A DNA stretch of 64,000 nucleotides from LMUY01 sp965199005. Its GTDB lineage: Bacteria > Pseudomonadota > Alphaproteobacteria > Acetobacterales > Acetobacteraceae. Of this stretch, positions 53,185-61,982 are shown in pieces; within the stretch, counting starts at the first letter, position 1; each line of letters opens with the position of its first letter. Location: NCBI GenBank assembly GCA_965199005.1, contig CBDAQK010000001.1:1116001-1180000 (forward strand), given 5' to 3'. The notes under the pieces were generated by a model. That model made no database searches, had not been told where the DNA came from, and saw only the letters and a list, made by a program, of their open reading frames with translations. The translations under genes and the position numbers were made by a program.

Positions 53185-54372
53185 CACCGCCTCCAGGTCC
53201 CGCAGCGACTGGATCATCGATGACCGCATGACGTAGGCGCGATGCAACTCAGGGTCGGCAGCCGTGCGGCGCAGGTCGTCATGCACGGCGCGACGCTTCT
53301 CCGGGTCGGATTCTCTCAAATTGGCCCGGTTTCGCAGCGTCGTGGCCTGCACCGTCTCCAGGGCAACCTTGCGGCGCTGGCGTTCATAGCGGCCCACCAC
53401 TTCCAGCGGTGCACCGCGATAGACCTCGGCCAACCGGTCCGTGAGGTTCACCGCGTCGTGGATGCCACCATTCATCCCCATCCCGCCCAGCGGGTTGTTC
53501 ACATGCGCCGCGTCCCCCGCCAAGAAGGCGCGGCCGACAATGTAGCGGTCGGCCACGCGCTCATGCACACGGTAGGCGGTTTTGTGCACGATCTCATACG
53601 GACCATCCTTCGCCTGCACCTTTTGCAGCCGCCGTTCGACCACGTCGGGCGCCTTGATCTCTTCGTCGCTCTGTCCGGGCTCGGTCGGCAGCAACACCCG
53701 CCAAAGGCTAGGCGTCCGCAGCAGCACCAGCCATTCCGCCGGGTCAGAGATATAGGCGATGTTGGCGAGATCGGGGATTTTCATGCCGAACTCGTGCCGG
53801 GTCGATAGCGACAGGAACACCTCGGGAATGGTCACTCCGTCGAACGCCACGCCAAGCGCCCTGCGCAAAACGCTTCGCGCGCCGTCGGCGGCGATCAGGT
53901 AGCGCGCCCGGATCGTGTCTGGGCCATCCGGCCCCTCCATCGTCACCGTCACGCCGTCGTCATCCTGTGCAACGCCCGTTGCACGAACATTGTAGCGGAT
54001 TTCCGCACCCGGCACCGCAAGCAGCAATTCGCGCAGATACCCTGTCAGCTTCCACTGCTCGCACTGGACCCGGTATGGATGCGCCGTGGCACCGGCAAGC
54101 CTGCCGAGATCGAACGTCGCGATCGCACCTTCGGTTCGGTCACGGAACTGCCATGTTGGGCAAATCAGCCCGTTTTCAATGCACCGTGCCGCGAGACCGA
54201 ATCGGTCCAACATGTCCAGGGTCGGCGGATGCAGTGTGGAGGCACGTAAATCCTCCGGCAGATCGGGATAGTGTTCCAACACCGTCACGGGGATTCCCAC
54301 GGTCGCAAGGCTGACGGCAGCGACCAGCCCCACCGGACCTGCGCCTACGATTACGACACCCGATGCATCCAT
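53179..54372 (-). CDS. FAD-dependent monooxygenase (PHBH-like aromatic hydroxylase)
   Basis: 397 aa group A flavoprotein hydroxylase. FAD motif VVIVGAGPVGLVAAVSLA, DG motif RYLIAADGARSVLRRALG, and GD motif GRAFLAGDAAHVNNPLGGMG are all present; HPPTLDMLDRFGL follows the first motif, as in UbiH/PHBH-type enzymes. It would hydroxylate an aromatic or related ring using NAD(P)H and O2. ATG at 54372 follows GAAGGAGAG. It is divergent from the liv operon, and its stop codon lies within a palindromic repeat. Confidence 0.9.
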   Translation of the reverse strand: MDASGVVIVGAGPVGLVAAVSLATVGIPVTVLEHYPDLPEDLRASTLHPPTLDMLDRFGLAARCIENGLICPTWQFRDRTEGAIATFDLGRLAGATAHPYRVQCEQWKLTGYLRELLLAVPGAEIRYNVRATGVAQDDDGVTVTMEGPDGPDTIRARYLIAADGARSVLRRALGVAFDGVTIPEVFLSLSTRHEFGMKIPDLANIAYISDPAEWLVLLRTPSLWRVLLPTEPGQSDEEIKAPDVVERRLQKVQAKDGPYEIVHKTAYRVHERVADRYIVGRAFLAGDAAHVNNPLGGMGMNGGIHDAVNLTDRLAEVYRGAPLEVVGRYERQRRKVALETVQATTLRNRANLRESDPEKRRAVHDDLRRTAADPELHRAYVMRSSMIQSLRDLEAVA

Positions 54373-54486
54373 CAAACGCTCTCCTTCGCGACCGGCTCGC
54401 GATCCTTGACAGGCCGCGCCCGCGCACTCCAAGGTTTTCTACGTGTCCGGACAATCTTTCCACAAGCCCGTTATGGCGCATCGCGT

Positions 54487-55395
54487 TTGAACGGCCTGCT
54501 GCAGCAGGTTGTCAACGGCGTGATGCTGGGCGGCGTCTACACGACCGTGGCGGTTGCCTTCACCCTCACGATCGGCGTGCTGAACTTTCTCAACTTCACC
54601 ATTCCCGGCCTGTTCATGCTGACCGCCATGCTGGGATGGGCGATTCTCTCGCACATGACGCAAGGCGGTCTTGCTTGGGTCCCAGCCTTGGCGCTCGGCA
54701 CAGTGGGAGCGATCGCCGTCTCGTTGCTCGTGGAGCGGTTTGCCTATCGTTACCTCAACGCACGCTATGGCGATGCAACCGAACATGCGATCCCCATCGT
54801 CAGCTCGCTCGGCTTCCTCCTGGTCATAGAGAACCTGGTGCGCATCTATCTGGGCACCGACACCCAAGCCTTCGATACCCCGTTCCGCGGCCTGAGCGTT
54901 TCCATCGCCGGCATCCTGATCAACGTACCGCAGGTCGCCAGCCTGGCACTCACCTTGCTTCTGGTCTTCGGCCTCACCCGCCTCTTGCAGCGCAGCCGGA
55001 CTGGCCGGGCGTTGCGGGCGATCGCAGAGAACCCCGATGCCGCGGGGGTTATCGGCCTCGACCTCAAACGGATCGTACCGGTGATCTTCGCGCTGACCGG
55101 GCTGCTCTGTGGGGTGGCCGGGGCGATCTACGCGGTCAATTACGGCGAGGTATCATCCAGCATGGGCGACGATGTCGGCACGAAGGCGATCGCCGGCATG
55201 GTGATCGGCGGCCTCGGTTCCATTTGGGGTGCTGTCGCAGGCGGCCTGGTTGTGGGCCTGGCGGAGTCGTTGTCGATCCAGTTCCTCGGCACCGACAGCG
55301 TACAGGCCGTCGTTTGGGGGCTGTTGCTTGCCGTGCTACTGATCTATCCGCGAGGATTGTTCGGGCACAGCGCCATCGGGCGCCAGAAATTCTGA
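54487..55395 (+). CDS. livH: Branched-chain-type ABC permease LivH
   Basis: 302 aa integral membrane subunit: NGLLQQVVNGVMLGGVYTTV with the following AVAFTLTIGVLNFLNFTIPG is the LivH N-terminus; LQRSRTGRALRAIAENPDAA with GVIGLDLKRIVPVIF is the conserved cytoplasmic loop, and GTKAIAGMVIGGLGSIWGAV lies near the C-terminus. The only start giving this N-terminus is TTG at 54487; no good Shine-Dalgarno is seen, so the true start may differ by a few codons. First gene of a five-gene liv operon. Confidence 0.87.
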   Translation: MNGLLQQVVNGVMLGGVYTTVAVAFTLTIGVLNFLNFTIPGLFMLTAMLGWAILSHMTQGGLAWVPALALGTVGAIAVSLLVERFAYRYLNARYGDATEHAIPIVSSLGFLLVIENLVRIYLGTDTQAFDTPFRGLSVSIAGILINVPQVASLALTLLLVFGLTRLLQRSRTGRALRAIAENPDAAGVIGLDLKRIVPVIFALTGLLCGVAGAIYAVNYGEVSSSMGDDVGTKAIAGMVIGGLGSIWGAVAGGLVVGLAESLSIQFLGTDSVQAVVWGLLLAVLLIYPRGLFGHSAIGRQKF

Positions 55396-55396
55396 G

Positions 55397-56293
55397 ATGG
55401 GGTATCTCAGTGCGCAATCCGCTATCCTGTGCCTGACGGTCATCACCGCCTACGGGGTCTATCTTCCCGTGGCCGCGGGGCAATTGAGCCTCGGCGGCGC
55501 AGGCTTCCAGGCAGTCGGCGCCTACGCCGCAGCGATGCTGAACGCGCGCCTTGGCCTGCCGCCTGTCCTATGCATCGTCGCGGGTACGCTGCTGGGTGCC
55601 GCATTGGGCGGCGTCATCGCCTTTCCCATCCTGCGCACGCGCGGGGCCTATATGGTCCTCGCCACCATGGCGTTCAGTGAGGTCGTCTCCGGCCTGATCC
55701 TCGCCTCCCCCTGGCTGGGCGGTGCATCTGGCATTCCCGTCCCGGACTATGTCGGCGTCGCGCCGATTGCCGTGGTTGCGCTGGGGGTAGTCCTGCTGGT
55801 GGCGTTGCTGATGGGAACGCGGCTCGGCCTCTCGATGCGGGCCGTGCACGACGATGAGGCCGTGGCCAATCTGATGGGTGTGTCGGTGCGTGGCACCCAG
55901 GTCTGCGCCTTCACGCTCAGCGGCGCGCTGGTTGGCCTGTCCGGCGCCCTGTATGCGCATCAATTCGGGTTTGTCGATCCTGCCTCCTTCGACGTGATCC
56001 GCTCCGTGGACATCCTGCTCTGCGTCCTGCTCGGCGGCACGCAGACGGTATGGGGGCCGCTGGTCGGCACCATCCTCTTCACGCTCCTGCCCGAAATTCT
56101 CCGCACCGCCATCCCTGCCGCAGCGGCGGCGCTGCAGGGTCTGCTCGGCAATGTCGGGCTGGGCGGCGAGCCGGATGCGTCCTGGCGTTTCGTCGTGCTC
56201 GGAGCCTGCACCGTCGCGATGATGGCGCTCCGGCCGGAGGGAATCGTCACCCGCCGCATGATGGACCGGCTGATCGCGCCGCGCCCGGCATGA
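55397..56293 (+). CDS. livM: Branched-chain-type ABC permease LivM
   Basis: 298 aa membrane protein with AYGVYLPVAAGQLSLGGAGF and QAVGAYAAAM near the N-terminus, MRAVHDDEAVANLMGVSVRG and DILLCVLLGGTQTVWGPLVG, the standard LivM blocks. It forms a heterodimer with LivH. It begins one base after the LivH stop and overlaps LivG by ATGA. The ligand transported is unknown. Confidence 0.9.
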   Translation: MGYLSAQSAILCLTVITAYGVYLPVAAGQLSLGGAGFQAVGAYAAAMLNARLGLPPVLCIVAGTLLGAALGGVIAFPILRTRGAYMVLATMAFSEVVSGLILASPWLGGASGIPVPDYVGVAPIAVVALGVVLLVALLMGTRLGLSMRAVHDDEAVANLMGVSVRGTQVCAFTLSGALVGLSGALYAHQFGFVDPASFDVIRSVDILLCVLLGGTQTVWGPLVGTILFTLLPEILRTAIPAAAAALQGLLGNVGLGGEPDASWRFVVLGACTVAMMALRPEGIVTRRMMDRLIAPRPA

Positions 56294-57060
56294 CGGCACT
56301 GCTGGAGGTGGAGCGGCTGCATCTTGCCTTCGGCGGGGTGGATGTGTTGCACGGCGTCACCTTCGCCGTGCCCCGCGGGGGGCGCACAGCCCTGGTCGGT
56401 CCCAACGGCGCGGGGAAGACGTCACTCTTCAACGTCGTGTCCGGCGTCTACGCCCCATCCGCTGGCCGGGTCGTTTTCGGCGGAAGCGACATCTCCCGCG
56501 TGCCGTCGCGGCACCGCATAGGCCTCGGCATTTCCCGCAGCTTCCAGAACATCCGCCTGATGCCGCATCTCTCCGTGGTGGAGAACGTCATGCTGGGCCA
56601 GCACGCCCGCGCCCGGTCGCTCGGCGCCCTGCTGACGCCGATCGTGCCTCCCTGGCGTTCGTCCTGGCGACGGGAGGCGGAGCAGCGCTTGGAGCAGTTC
56701 GGCCTTGGCCGCCATCGCGGTGAATCCGTTGCCAGCCTCCCCTACGGTGTGCGCAAGAAGATTGAGGTCGTGCGCGCCTTGATGGCCAGCCCGGCGCTCA
56801 TGCTGCTCGACGAGCCAGCCGCCGGGCTGAATCCGAGTGAGACCGGTGATCTGGTCGAGTTCCTGCACGGCATATCGGCGTCGGGCGTGACGCTGCTCGT
56901 CGTCGAGCACGACATGAGCCTGGTGCGCGACCTGTGCAGCCACGCCGTGGTGCTGAATTTCGGCCGGCTGATCTACGACGGCGCCACCGCGGCGATGCAA
57001 GACGACCCGGCGGTGCTGGAAGCCTATCTGGGCCCGTCGGCCGTTGCCCATGCTGCTTGA
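56290..57060 (+). CDS. livG: ABC ATPase LivG
   Basis: 256 aa. Walker A VGPNGAGKTSLFNVVSGVY, Q-loop SRSFQNIRLMPHLSVVENVM, atypical signature with YGVRKKIEVVRALMASP (LSYG-type, here LPYGVRKK), Walker B LMLLDEPAAGLNPSE, H-loop VVEHDMSLVRDL. The YGVRKK signature replaces LSGGQQ but is common in LivG. Overlaps livM and livF. Confidence 0.92.
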   Translation: MTALLEVERLHLAFGGVDVLHGVTFAVPRGGRTALVGPNGAGKTSLFNVVSGVYAPSAGRVVFGGSDISRVPSRHRIGLGISRSFQNIRLMPHLSVVENVMLGQHARARSLGALLTPIVPPWRSSWRREAEQRLEQFGLGRHRGESVASLPYGVRKKIEVVRALMASPALMLLDEPAAGLNPSETGDLVEFLHGISASGVTLLVVEHDMSLVRDLCSHAVVLNFGRLIYDGATAAMQDDPAVLEAYLGPSAVAHAA

Positions 57061-57790
57061 GGCAACCGGCATCGATGTCCGCTACGGCCGCAACCGTGCG
57101 GTCAAATCCGTAGACCTCGGCGTGGCGCCGGGTGAAATCGTCACCGTGCTCGGGGCCAACGGGGCCGGGAAAACTTCCCTTCTCCGCGCGCTTCAGGGCG
57201 CCGTGCGGGCAGGCGGCCGGCTGCGGTTCGACGGCCAGGACATCACGGGTTGCACCAATGCGGAACGGGTGCGCCGCGGGCTCGTCCTGGTTCCCGAGGG
57301 CCGGCAAATCTTCGTCAGCATGAGTGTGCATGACAATCTGCTGCTCGGCGCGCATTTCCGCCGCGACCCGGCCGTGGCAACCGAAATCGACGCTATCTAC
57401 GACCGTTTCCCCAATCTTGCCCGCCGCCGCGACATGGCCGCGTTCGTTTTATCGGGGGGCGAGCAGCAAATGCTGGCCGTGGGACGCGCCTTGCTGGCCC
57501 GGCCCCGGCTGATGATGCTGGACGAGCCATCGCTGGGCCTGTCCCCCCTGCTGGTCGGCCAGCTCTTCGCCTTGCTGCGGGGGCTCAACCAGGACGGGCT
57601 GGCGCTGCTGGTGGTCGAGCAGAACACGCATATGGCGCTGGATCTGGCGGCACGCGGTTACGTCCTCGAACTGGGCGCCGTGTCATTGTCCGGCGATGCG
57701 GCTACGCTGGCGGCGAACCCCGACCTCGCCGCCTCCTATCTCGGCAAACGCAAATCAGGTGACCCACATGCACACTCTGGCACGGCGTAG
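57050..57790 (+). CDS. livF: ABC ATPase LivF
   Basis: 246 aa. MLLEATGIDVRYGRNRAVKS, Walker A VLGANGAGKTSLLRALQGAV, LVPEGRQIFVSMSVHDNLLL (diagnostic of LivF), signature LSGGEQQMLAVGRALLARP, Walker B LMMLDEPSLGLSPLL, H-loop substitute VVEQNTHMAL. Second ATPase of the importer. ATG at 57050 lies inside the end of livG; the 3' end overlaps the binding-protein gene by 23 bases. Confidence 0.92.
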   Translation: MLLEATGIDVRYGRNRAVKSVDLGVAPGEIVTVLGANGAGKTSLLRALQGAVRAGGRLRFDGQDITGCTNAERVRRGLVLVPEGRQIFVSMSVHDNLLLGAHFRRDPAVATEIDAIYDRFPNLARRRDMAAFVLSGGEQQMLAVGRALLARPRLMMLDEPSLGLSPLLVGQLFALLRGLNQDGLALLVVEQNTHMALDLAARGYVLELGAVSLSGDAATLAANPDLAASYLGKRKSGDPHAHSGTA

Positions 57791-58967
57791 TCTTCTCCTT
57801 GCTTCGGCCCTGTCCCCGTTCGTGGCCCGCACGGGATGGGCGGCGGATGATACAATGCGGCTCGGCCATATCGTCCCCACCTCGGGCCCGCTCAAAAGCG
57901 TGGCAGAGCCGTCGATCGCTTCGGTCGATTTGTCGGTCGAGGCGACCAACGCTGCCGGCGGCATCGGCGGCAAGAAGCTGGTTGTTACGCGGTATGATTC
58001 CGGGTCCGACCCCCGCCAGGCCACGGTCGCCGCCCGCAAGCTGATCGAGGACGACAAGGTTCTGGCCATTGTCGGGCCCTTCTCCAGTGGTGAGACGCAG
58101 GTGGCGGTGAATGACGCCGAACGCAGCCATATCGTCATGATGCCCGGCGCGGCTTCCGTGCCTGGGCTTAGCAACGGCAAGAAATACCTGTTCCGGCTGG
58201 CTCAGGACGAAAACATCCAGTTCGACCGCATGTTGCAGGCCGTGAAGCAAAACAACATCCCGGCCAAGAACGCCGGTATCGTTTATATTTCGGACGAAGC
58301 GGTGGATGCGGATGCGGGCAATCGCATCTATCCGGCCCTCATGGACAAGTACGGCATCAAGCACGACAATACCGTGGCCATTCAATACAAGACCTTCGAT
58401 GTGTCGCCCCAGGTATCCCGCCTGCTGCAAGGCAAGCCGGACGTCGTGGCACTCGCCGCACTGACCGATTCCGCCGCGAAGGTGGTGCACGAATTGCGGC
58501 GCCAAGGTTATACCGGTCCGGTCATCGGCTCCCAGCTCTACGCCGACCCCAATATCGGCCCGTTAATGGGCAAGGATGGTGACGGCGTGTTCCTGATGAC
58601 CGGGTTTTGGCACAAAATCTCCCCCAAAGCAGAGGCCTTCGATAAGGCGTTCATCGCCCGCAACGCGGAACACGGCATCAAGAAGCTCGGCGCCTTCCAC
58701 ACCGATGCGCAGTGCTACGACATCGTCACCGTGCTCGCGAAGGCCATGACCAAGGCGGGCGTCACTGGCGACCCGGCCAAGCTTGCCGATGAGCGGGAGG
58801 CGATCCGCGCCGCCATGGTGGGCATCTCCTATAGCGGTGTGTTGGGCGACAATATCTGCTTCGACGGGCAGGATGCCCGGCTTCCGGGCTATGCAATCGC
58901 GATCAAGGATACGGAGTGGACCTTGCTCAGCAGCTTCCCGGCTGCTGCATGCGGCCCGACGGGCTGA
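57768..58967 (+). CDS. Periplasmic branched-chain-type binding protein
   Basis: 399 aa Peripla_BP_6 protein. Signal peptide MHTLARRSLLLASALSPFVA ending at GWA-A; then MRLGHIVPTSGPLKSVAEPS and FSSGETQVAVNDAERSHIVM. ATG at 57768 overlaps livF, with AGGTGA upstream. The ligand is not identifiable; catabolic genes on both sides suggest the substrate of this cluster's enzymes. Its stop overlaps the next SDR start (TGATG). Confidence 0.9.
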   Translation: MHTLARRSLLLASALSPFVARTGWAADDTMRLGHIVPTSGPLKSVAEPSIASVDLSVEATNAAGGIGGKKLVVTRYDSGSDPRQATVAARKLIEDDKVLAIVGPFSSGETQVAVNDAERSHIVMMPGAASVPGLSNGKKYLFRLAQDENIQFDRMLQAVKQNNIPAKNAGIVYISDEAVDADAGNRIYPALMDKYGIKHDNTVAIQYKTFDVSPQVSRLLQGKPDVVALAALTDSAAKVVHELRRQGYTGPVIGSQLYADPNIGPLMGKDGDGVFLMTGFWHKISPKAEAFDKAFIARNAEHGIKKLGAFHTDAQCYDIVTVLAKAMTKAGVTGDPAKLADEREAIRAAMVGISYSGVLGDNICFDGQDARLPGYAIAIKDTEWTLLSSFPAAACGPTG

Positions 58968-59704
58968 TGCGCGGCAAACGCGTCGCCGTCCTGGGTGGTG
59001 CGGGCGGCATCGGCCGCGCCATCGTGGACCGTCTGCTCTCGGAAGGCGCGGCCGTGGTGGTGGTCGACCTTCCCGCCTCGCTGGACCGGCATCCGCCGCC
59101 CGGCATCGCCATCCCCGTCGATCTGCGTGACGCCGCTTCCGTCGCGGCGGCGGCAGCCACACTGGCCACCCATTTGCCGGCGCTGGATGGCTGCGTGAAC
59201 TGCTCCGGCTATACCGCCCCCATCGCAGCCGTCTTGGATACGGACGATGCGGTGTTCGCCGACATCATAGACGGCAATTTGCTCGGGGCGGTCCGCTGGG
59301 CAAAGGCTGTCGTTCCATTGCTGCGCCGGGGCGACGCACCGTCTCTGGTACATCTCTCGTCGGGATTGGGCCAGTTCATCCGCCCCGGCTACGCTCCCTA
59401 CGCCGCGGCGAAGGCCGGCATCAACACGCTCACCAAGACACTGGCCCTGGAATGCGCGCCCATCCTGCGCGTCAACGCCGTCGCACCCGGCGCCGTCAAC
59501 ACTGCATTCCTGACCGGTGGCACCGGCCGCTCGGCCGAGAGCGCGGCCCGGCTGGACACCAGCGCCTACGCAAGCGCGCTTCCCCTGCAGCGGATTGCCG
59601 AGACCAGTGACGTTGTGGGCCCGGTGATGTTCCTGCTGGGGCCGGATAGCGCCTATATGACGGGGCAGGTCCTATGGGTGAATGGCGGCGGCTACATGCC
59701 GTAG
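58967..59704 (+). CDS. Short-chain dehydrogenase/reductase
   Basis: 245 aa classical SDR: VAVLGGAGGIGRAIVDRLLS (TGxxxGIG-like), VDLRDAASVAAAAA, NCSGYTAP in place of NNAG, catalytic serine in LVHLSSGLGQFIRP, YAPYAAAKAGINTLTKTLAL (YxxxK) and terminal GQVLWVNGGGYMP. The N(C/A)SG variant is tolerated in the family. Start at 58967 overlapping the binding protein's stop is preferred over ATG 58949. Last gene of the liv operon; converges with the next gene seven bases on. Confidence 0.88.
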   Translation: MRGKRVAVLGGAGGIGRAIVDRLLSEGAAVVVVDLPASLDRHPPPGIAIPVDLRDAASVAAAAATLATHLPALDGCVNCSGYTAPIAAVLDTDDAVFADIIDGNLLGAVRWAKAVVPLLRRGDAPSLVHLSSGLGQFIRPGYAPYAAAKAGINTLTKTLALECAPILRVNAVAPGAVNTAFLTGGTGRSAESAARLDTSAYASALPLQRIAETSDVVGPVMFLLGPDSAYMTGQVLWVNGGGYMP

Positions 59705-59711
59705 CAAACCG

Positions 59712-60458
59712 CTACAAATGCTCCATCAGCCGGCCGAACCCGGCGATCTTATCCGCGATCCCATTGGTGCGCAGCGCATGCCAGTAGGTGGCCGTGTTGA
59801 TGGCGATGACCGGCTTTCCCAGCCAAAGCTCCGCCGCCGCCGCCAGGCGCACCATGCTGAGATTAGTGCCAACCTGGATGATCGCATCCACGTCCGGACC
59901 GTCCAACTCCTTGATCTTCTGGCGCAACACCTCCGGCGGCACTTCGGCGATCGCCGTCCAGCTCGGGCATTGCAGGCAAAGGTCCCGCACCACGGTGAAA
60001 CCGGCCTCGGTAAAGTAGCGGGTCACCTCCGCATTGGCGGCGGGAAAATAGGGCGACAGGAACGCAATCCGCTGCACACCGCCGTAGGCGCGCAGAGCCG
60101 CCGCCGTGGCATGCGACCCGCAACTGAGCCGCAGCCCAGTCCGCTCCTCCACCCCTGTTTGAAATTTGTTGGCACCATCCATCCCGCCATAGAAGGTCGG
60201 TGCGGACATGCCCATCACCAAATAGGTTGGCTCGGAGGTCATGACACTATCGACGGCATCGAACACGCCCTTGGCGATCGCCAGCGAGCCTGCGATGAAC
60301 GTCTCGTTGCTCACCGCCTTCGCATTCGGCGTGAAGATGCGGCTGTAATGATTGGTGACGCCAACCGGGCGAAGATCGTCGAAATCCGGCTGCACCACCG
60401 TATTGGTGGACGGCCCGAGCACCCCGAATTTGGCACGCCAGCCCAGAATATCGTTCAT
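59712..60458 (-). CDS. Maleate-isomerase / Asp-Glu-racemase-like protein lacking the canonical cysteines
   Basis: 248 aa, Asp/Glu racemase superfamily, close to maleate cis-trans isomerase and arylmalonate decarboxylase: VLGPSTNTVVQPDF at the start, VMGMSAPTFYGGMDGANKF, then IAFLSPYFPAANAEV and VDAIIQVGTNLSMVRLA. In maleate isomerase one cysteine lies in each of the two homologous loops; here the loops read GMSAPTFYGG and QVGTNLS, with no cysteine in either. It may be a distinct subgroup with another mechanism. The start at 60458 (MNDILGW) follows the upstream gene's stop by seven bases; the open frame continues to 60506. Confidence 0.78.
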   Translation of the reverse strand: MNDILGWRAKFGVLGPSTNTVVQPDFDDLRPVGVTNHYSRIFTPNAKAVSNETFIAGSLAIAKGVFDAVDSVMTSEPTYLVMGMSAPTFYGGMDGANKFQTGVEERTGLRLSCGSHATAAALRAYGGVQRIAFLSPYFPAANAEVTRYFTEAGFTVVRDLCLQCPSWTAIAEVPPEVLRQKIKELDGPDVDAIIQVGTNLSMVRLAAAAELWLGKPVIAINTATYWHALRTNGIADKIAGFGRLMEHL

Positions 60459-60465
60459 TGCACCA

Positions 60466-61767
60466 TCACCATGCCAAAAGGTTATCGCGGAACAGTATGT
60501 GTTCATAGTGCCGCCGGACGGCGCCCAGCCGCTGCAGCTCCGGCACCAGCCCGTCGGTGATTTCCGTCACGTAGCGCCGGGTGAGGTCTCCCTGCATCAG
60601 CAGAAATCCATCGCCGCCGACTTCCTGAACCGCCTCGCACATTTTCGCCGCCACGTCCTGATAGGTTCCCACCAGGTCGATCCCTTTGATCGAGCCGCCT
60701 CCATTGGCGATCTGGCGCAGCGTGCGGCCCACGAAATTCTTCGCTAGCGTCCGGTGCCCGTTGGAGGTCAGCTCCGGCAACGGCTCGTCGATGTCGTATT
60801 TGGAAAAGTCGATCCCCGTCAGCCGGGAGAACGAGGCCAGATGCCACTCCATGTGCTTCTCTGAATCGGCAATCTGCGCCGCCCGTCTTGCCTCCGCCGA
60901 GTCGCGGAACTGGTCGACGATCGGTGAGATGAGAAACAGCACCTTGATGCTGTCCGGATTGCGGCCATACCCGGCGGCAAGCGTGCGGATGTCGTCCCGC
61001 AACGCCTTCATCGACTCGATGCTGCCCGCAGAGGCGATGATCGTCTCGGCCCAGCGCGCAGCGAACGCCCGGCCGCGTGGGGAGCCACCCGCCTGGCAGA
61101 TCACCGGGCGCCCCTGCGGCGAGCGCGGCGCGGAGAGCGGGCCGCGGATGCGGACATACTCGCCCTTGTAATGGATCGGATGGACCTTGCTGGCATCGGC
61201 GAAGATTTCATTTTCCTGGTCGATCACCATGGCGTCGGGCTCCCACGACTCCCACAGCTTGATCACCGCATCGACATATTCGTCCGCCATGTCATAGCGC
61301 TGGTCGTGCGGATACTGGCCATCCAGGCCGTAATTCTGCGCGCCGCCATCGTTGCTGCCAGTCACCAGGTTCCAACCGGCCCGGCCTTCGCTCACATGGT
61401 CCAGCGTATTGGTTAGCCGGGCCAGCAGATAGGGCGGGTATTCGGTGGTCGAAAGGGTGGTGACAACCCCGATATGCTTGGTCGCCTGGATCATGAAGGA
61501 CGCCAGCACCGCCGGGTCGAGTTTCGGCGAGTCCACCGCATACCGCAGATAGGTCTCATGCGAGCCCCGGTAGGTATACGGGATGTTTGAGGAATCCTCG
61601 ATCATCACGTAATCGAAGCCCGCCCGTTCCAAGGACCGGGTAATGTCCACCAGCATGTCGGGCTTCACCCAGTTCTGCGGATTAGGGCCGCCCCAAGGCA
61701 GCCGCCATGCTTTGGGGCCATACCCGCGGGAGACGAACCAGGCGAGGTGAAACGGTTTTACCGGCAT
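60466..61767 (-). CDS. LLM-class flavin-dependent monooxygenase (NtaA/SnaA/DszA family)
   Basis: 433 aa bacterial-luciferase-like barrel: WFVSRGYGPKAWRLPWGGPN, YVMIEDSSNIPYTYRGSHET, STTEYPPYLLARLTNTLDHV, SEGRAGWNLVTGSNDGGAQN and the NtaA-type PVICQAGGSPRGRAFAARWA. These enzymes take FMNH2 from a separate reductase; no reductase gene is adjacent. Members attack nitrilotriacetate, dibenzothiophene sulfone and other compounds. ATG at 61767 has GGGAG upstream. Leads a two-gene unit with the maleate-isomerase-like gene. Confidence 0.92.
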   Translation of the reverse strand: MPVKPFHLAWFVSRGYGPKAWRLPWGGPNPQNWVKPDMLVDITRSLERAGFDYVMIEDSSNIPYTYRGSHETYLRYAVDSPKLDPAVLASFMIQATKHIGVVTTLSTTEYPPYLLARLTNTLDHVSEGRAGWNLVTGSNDGGAQNYGLDGQYPHDQRYDMADEYVDAVIKLWESWEPDAMVIDQENEIFADASKVHPIHYKGEYVRIRGPLSAPRSPQGRPVICQAGGSPRGRAFAARWAETIIASAGSIESMKALRDDIRTLAAGYGRNPDSIKVLFLISPIVDQFRDSAEARRAAQIADSEKHMEWHLASFSRLTGIDFSKYDIDEPLPELTSNGHRTLAKNFVGRTLRQIANGGGSIKGIDLVGTYQDVAAKMCEAVQEVGGDGFLLMQGDLTRRYVTEITDGLVPELQRLGAVRRHYEHILFRDNLLAW

Positions 61768-61928
61768 CTCTTAGCTCCCTTGGCCTCCGATGAAGCCATA
61801 CGTGCCCCGGGCCTCATCTGAGGCAAAATTGGTGCCAGCGAGGAACGGACCGGAAAGGGCGGCGATGGGCCGCCCGCACCACATCATCCTCATGTGATCC
61901 GCATGACAAAGGGAGTTATCAACAAGGC

Positions 61929-61982
61929 TTAGGGCTTGTTCGACGCCGCCAATCGGTTCGATTGATGTTGAACAAGCCCTAA
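61929..61982. repeat. Palindromic element, copy 2
   Basis: TTAGGGCTTGTTCGAC (61929-61944) and GTTGAACAAGCCCTAA (61967-61982) form the outer stem with a single G-T-type mismatch, around CAATCG-N3-CGATTG. It differs from copy 1 (53127-53184) at two positions within the shared core. The right arm again contains the TAG stop of a minus-strand gene, here the amidohydrolase. Confidence 0.9.
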
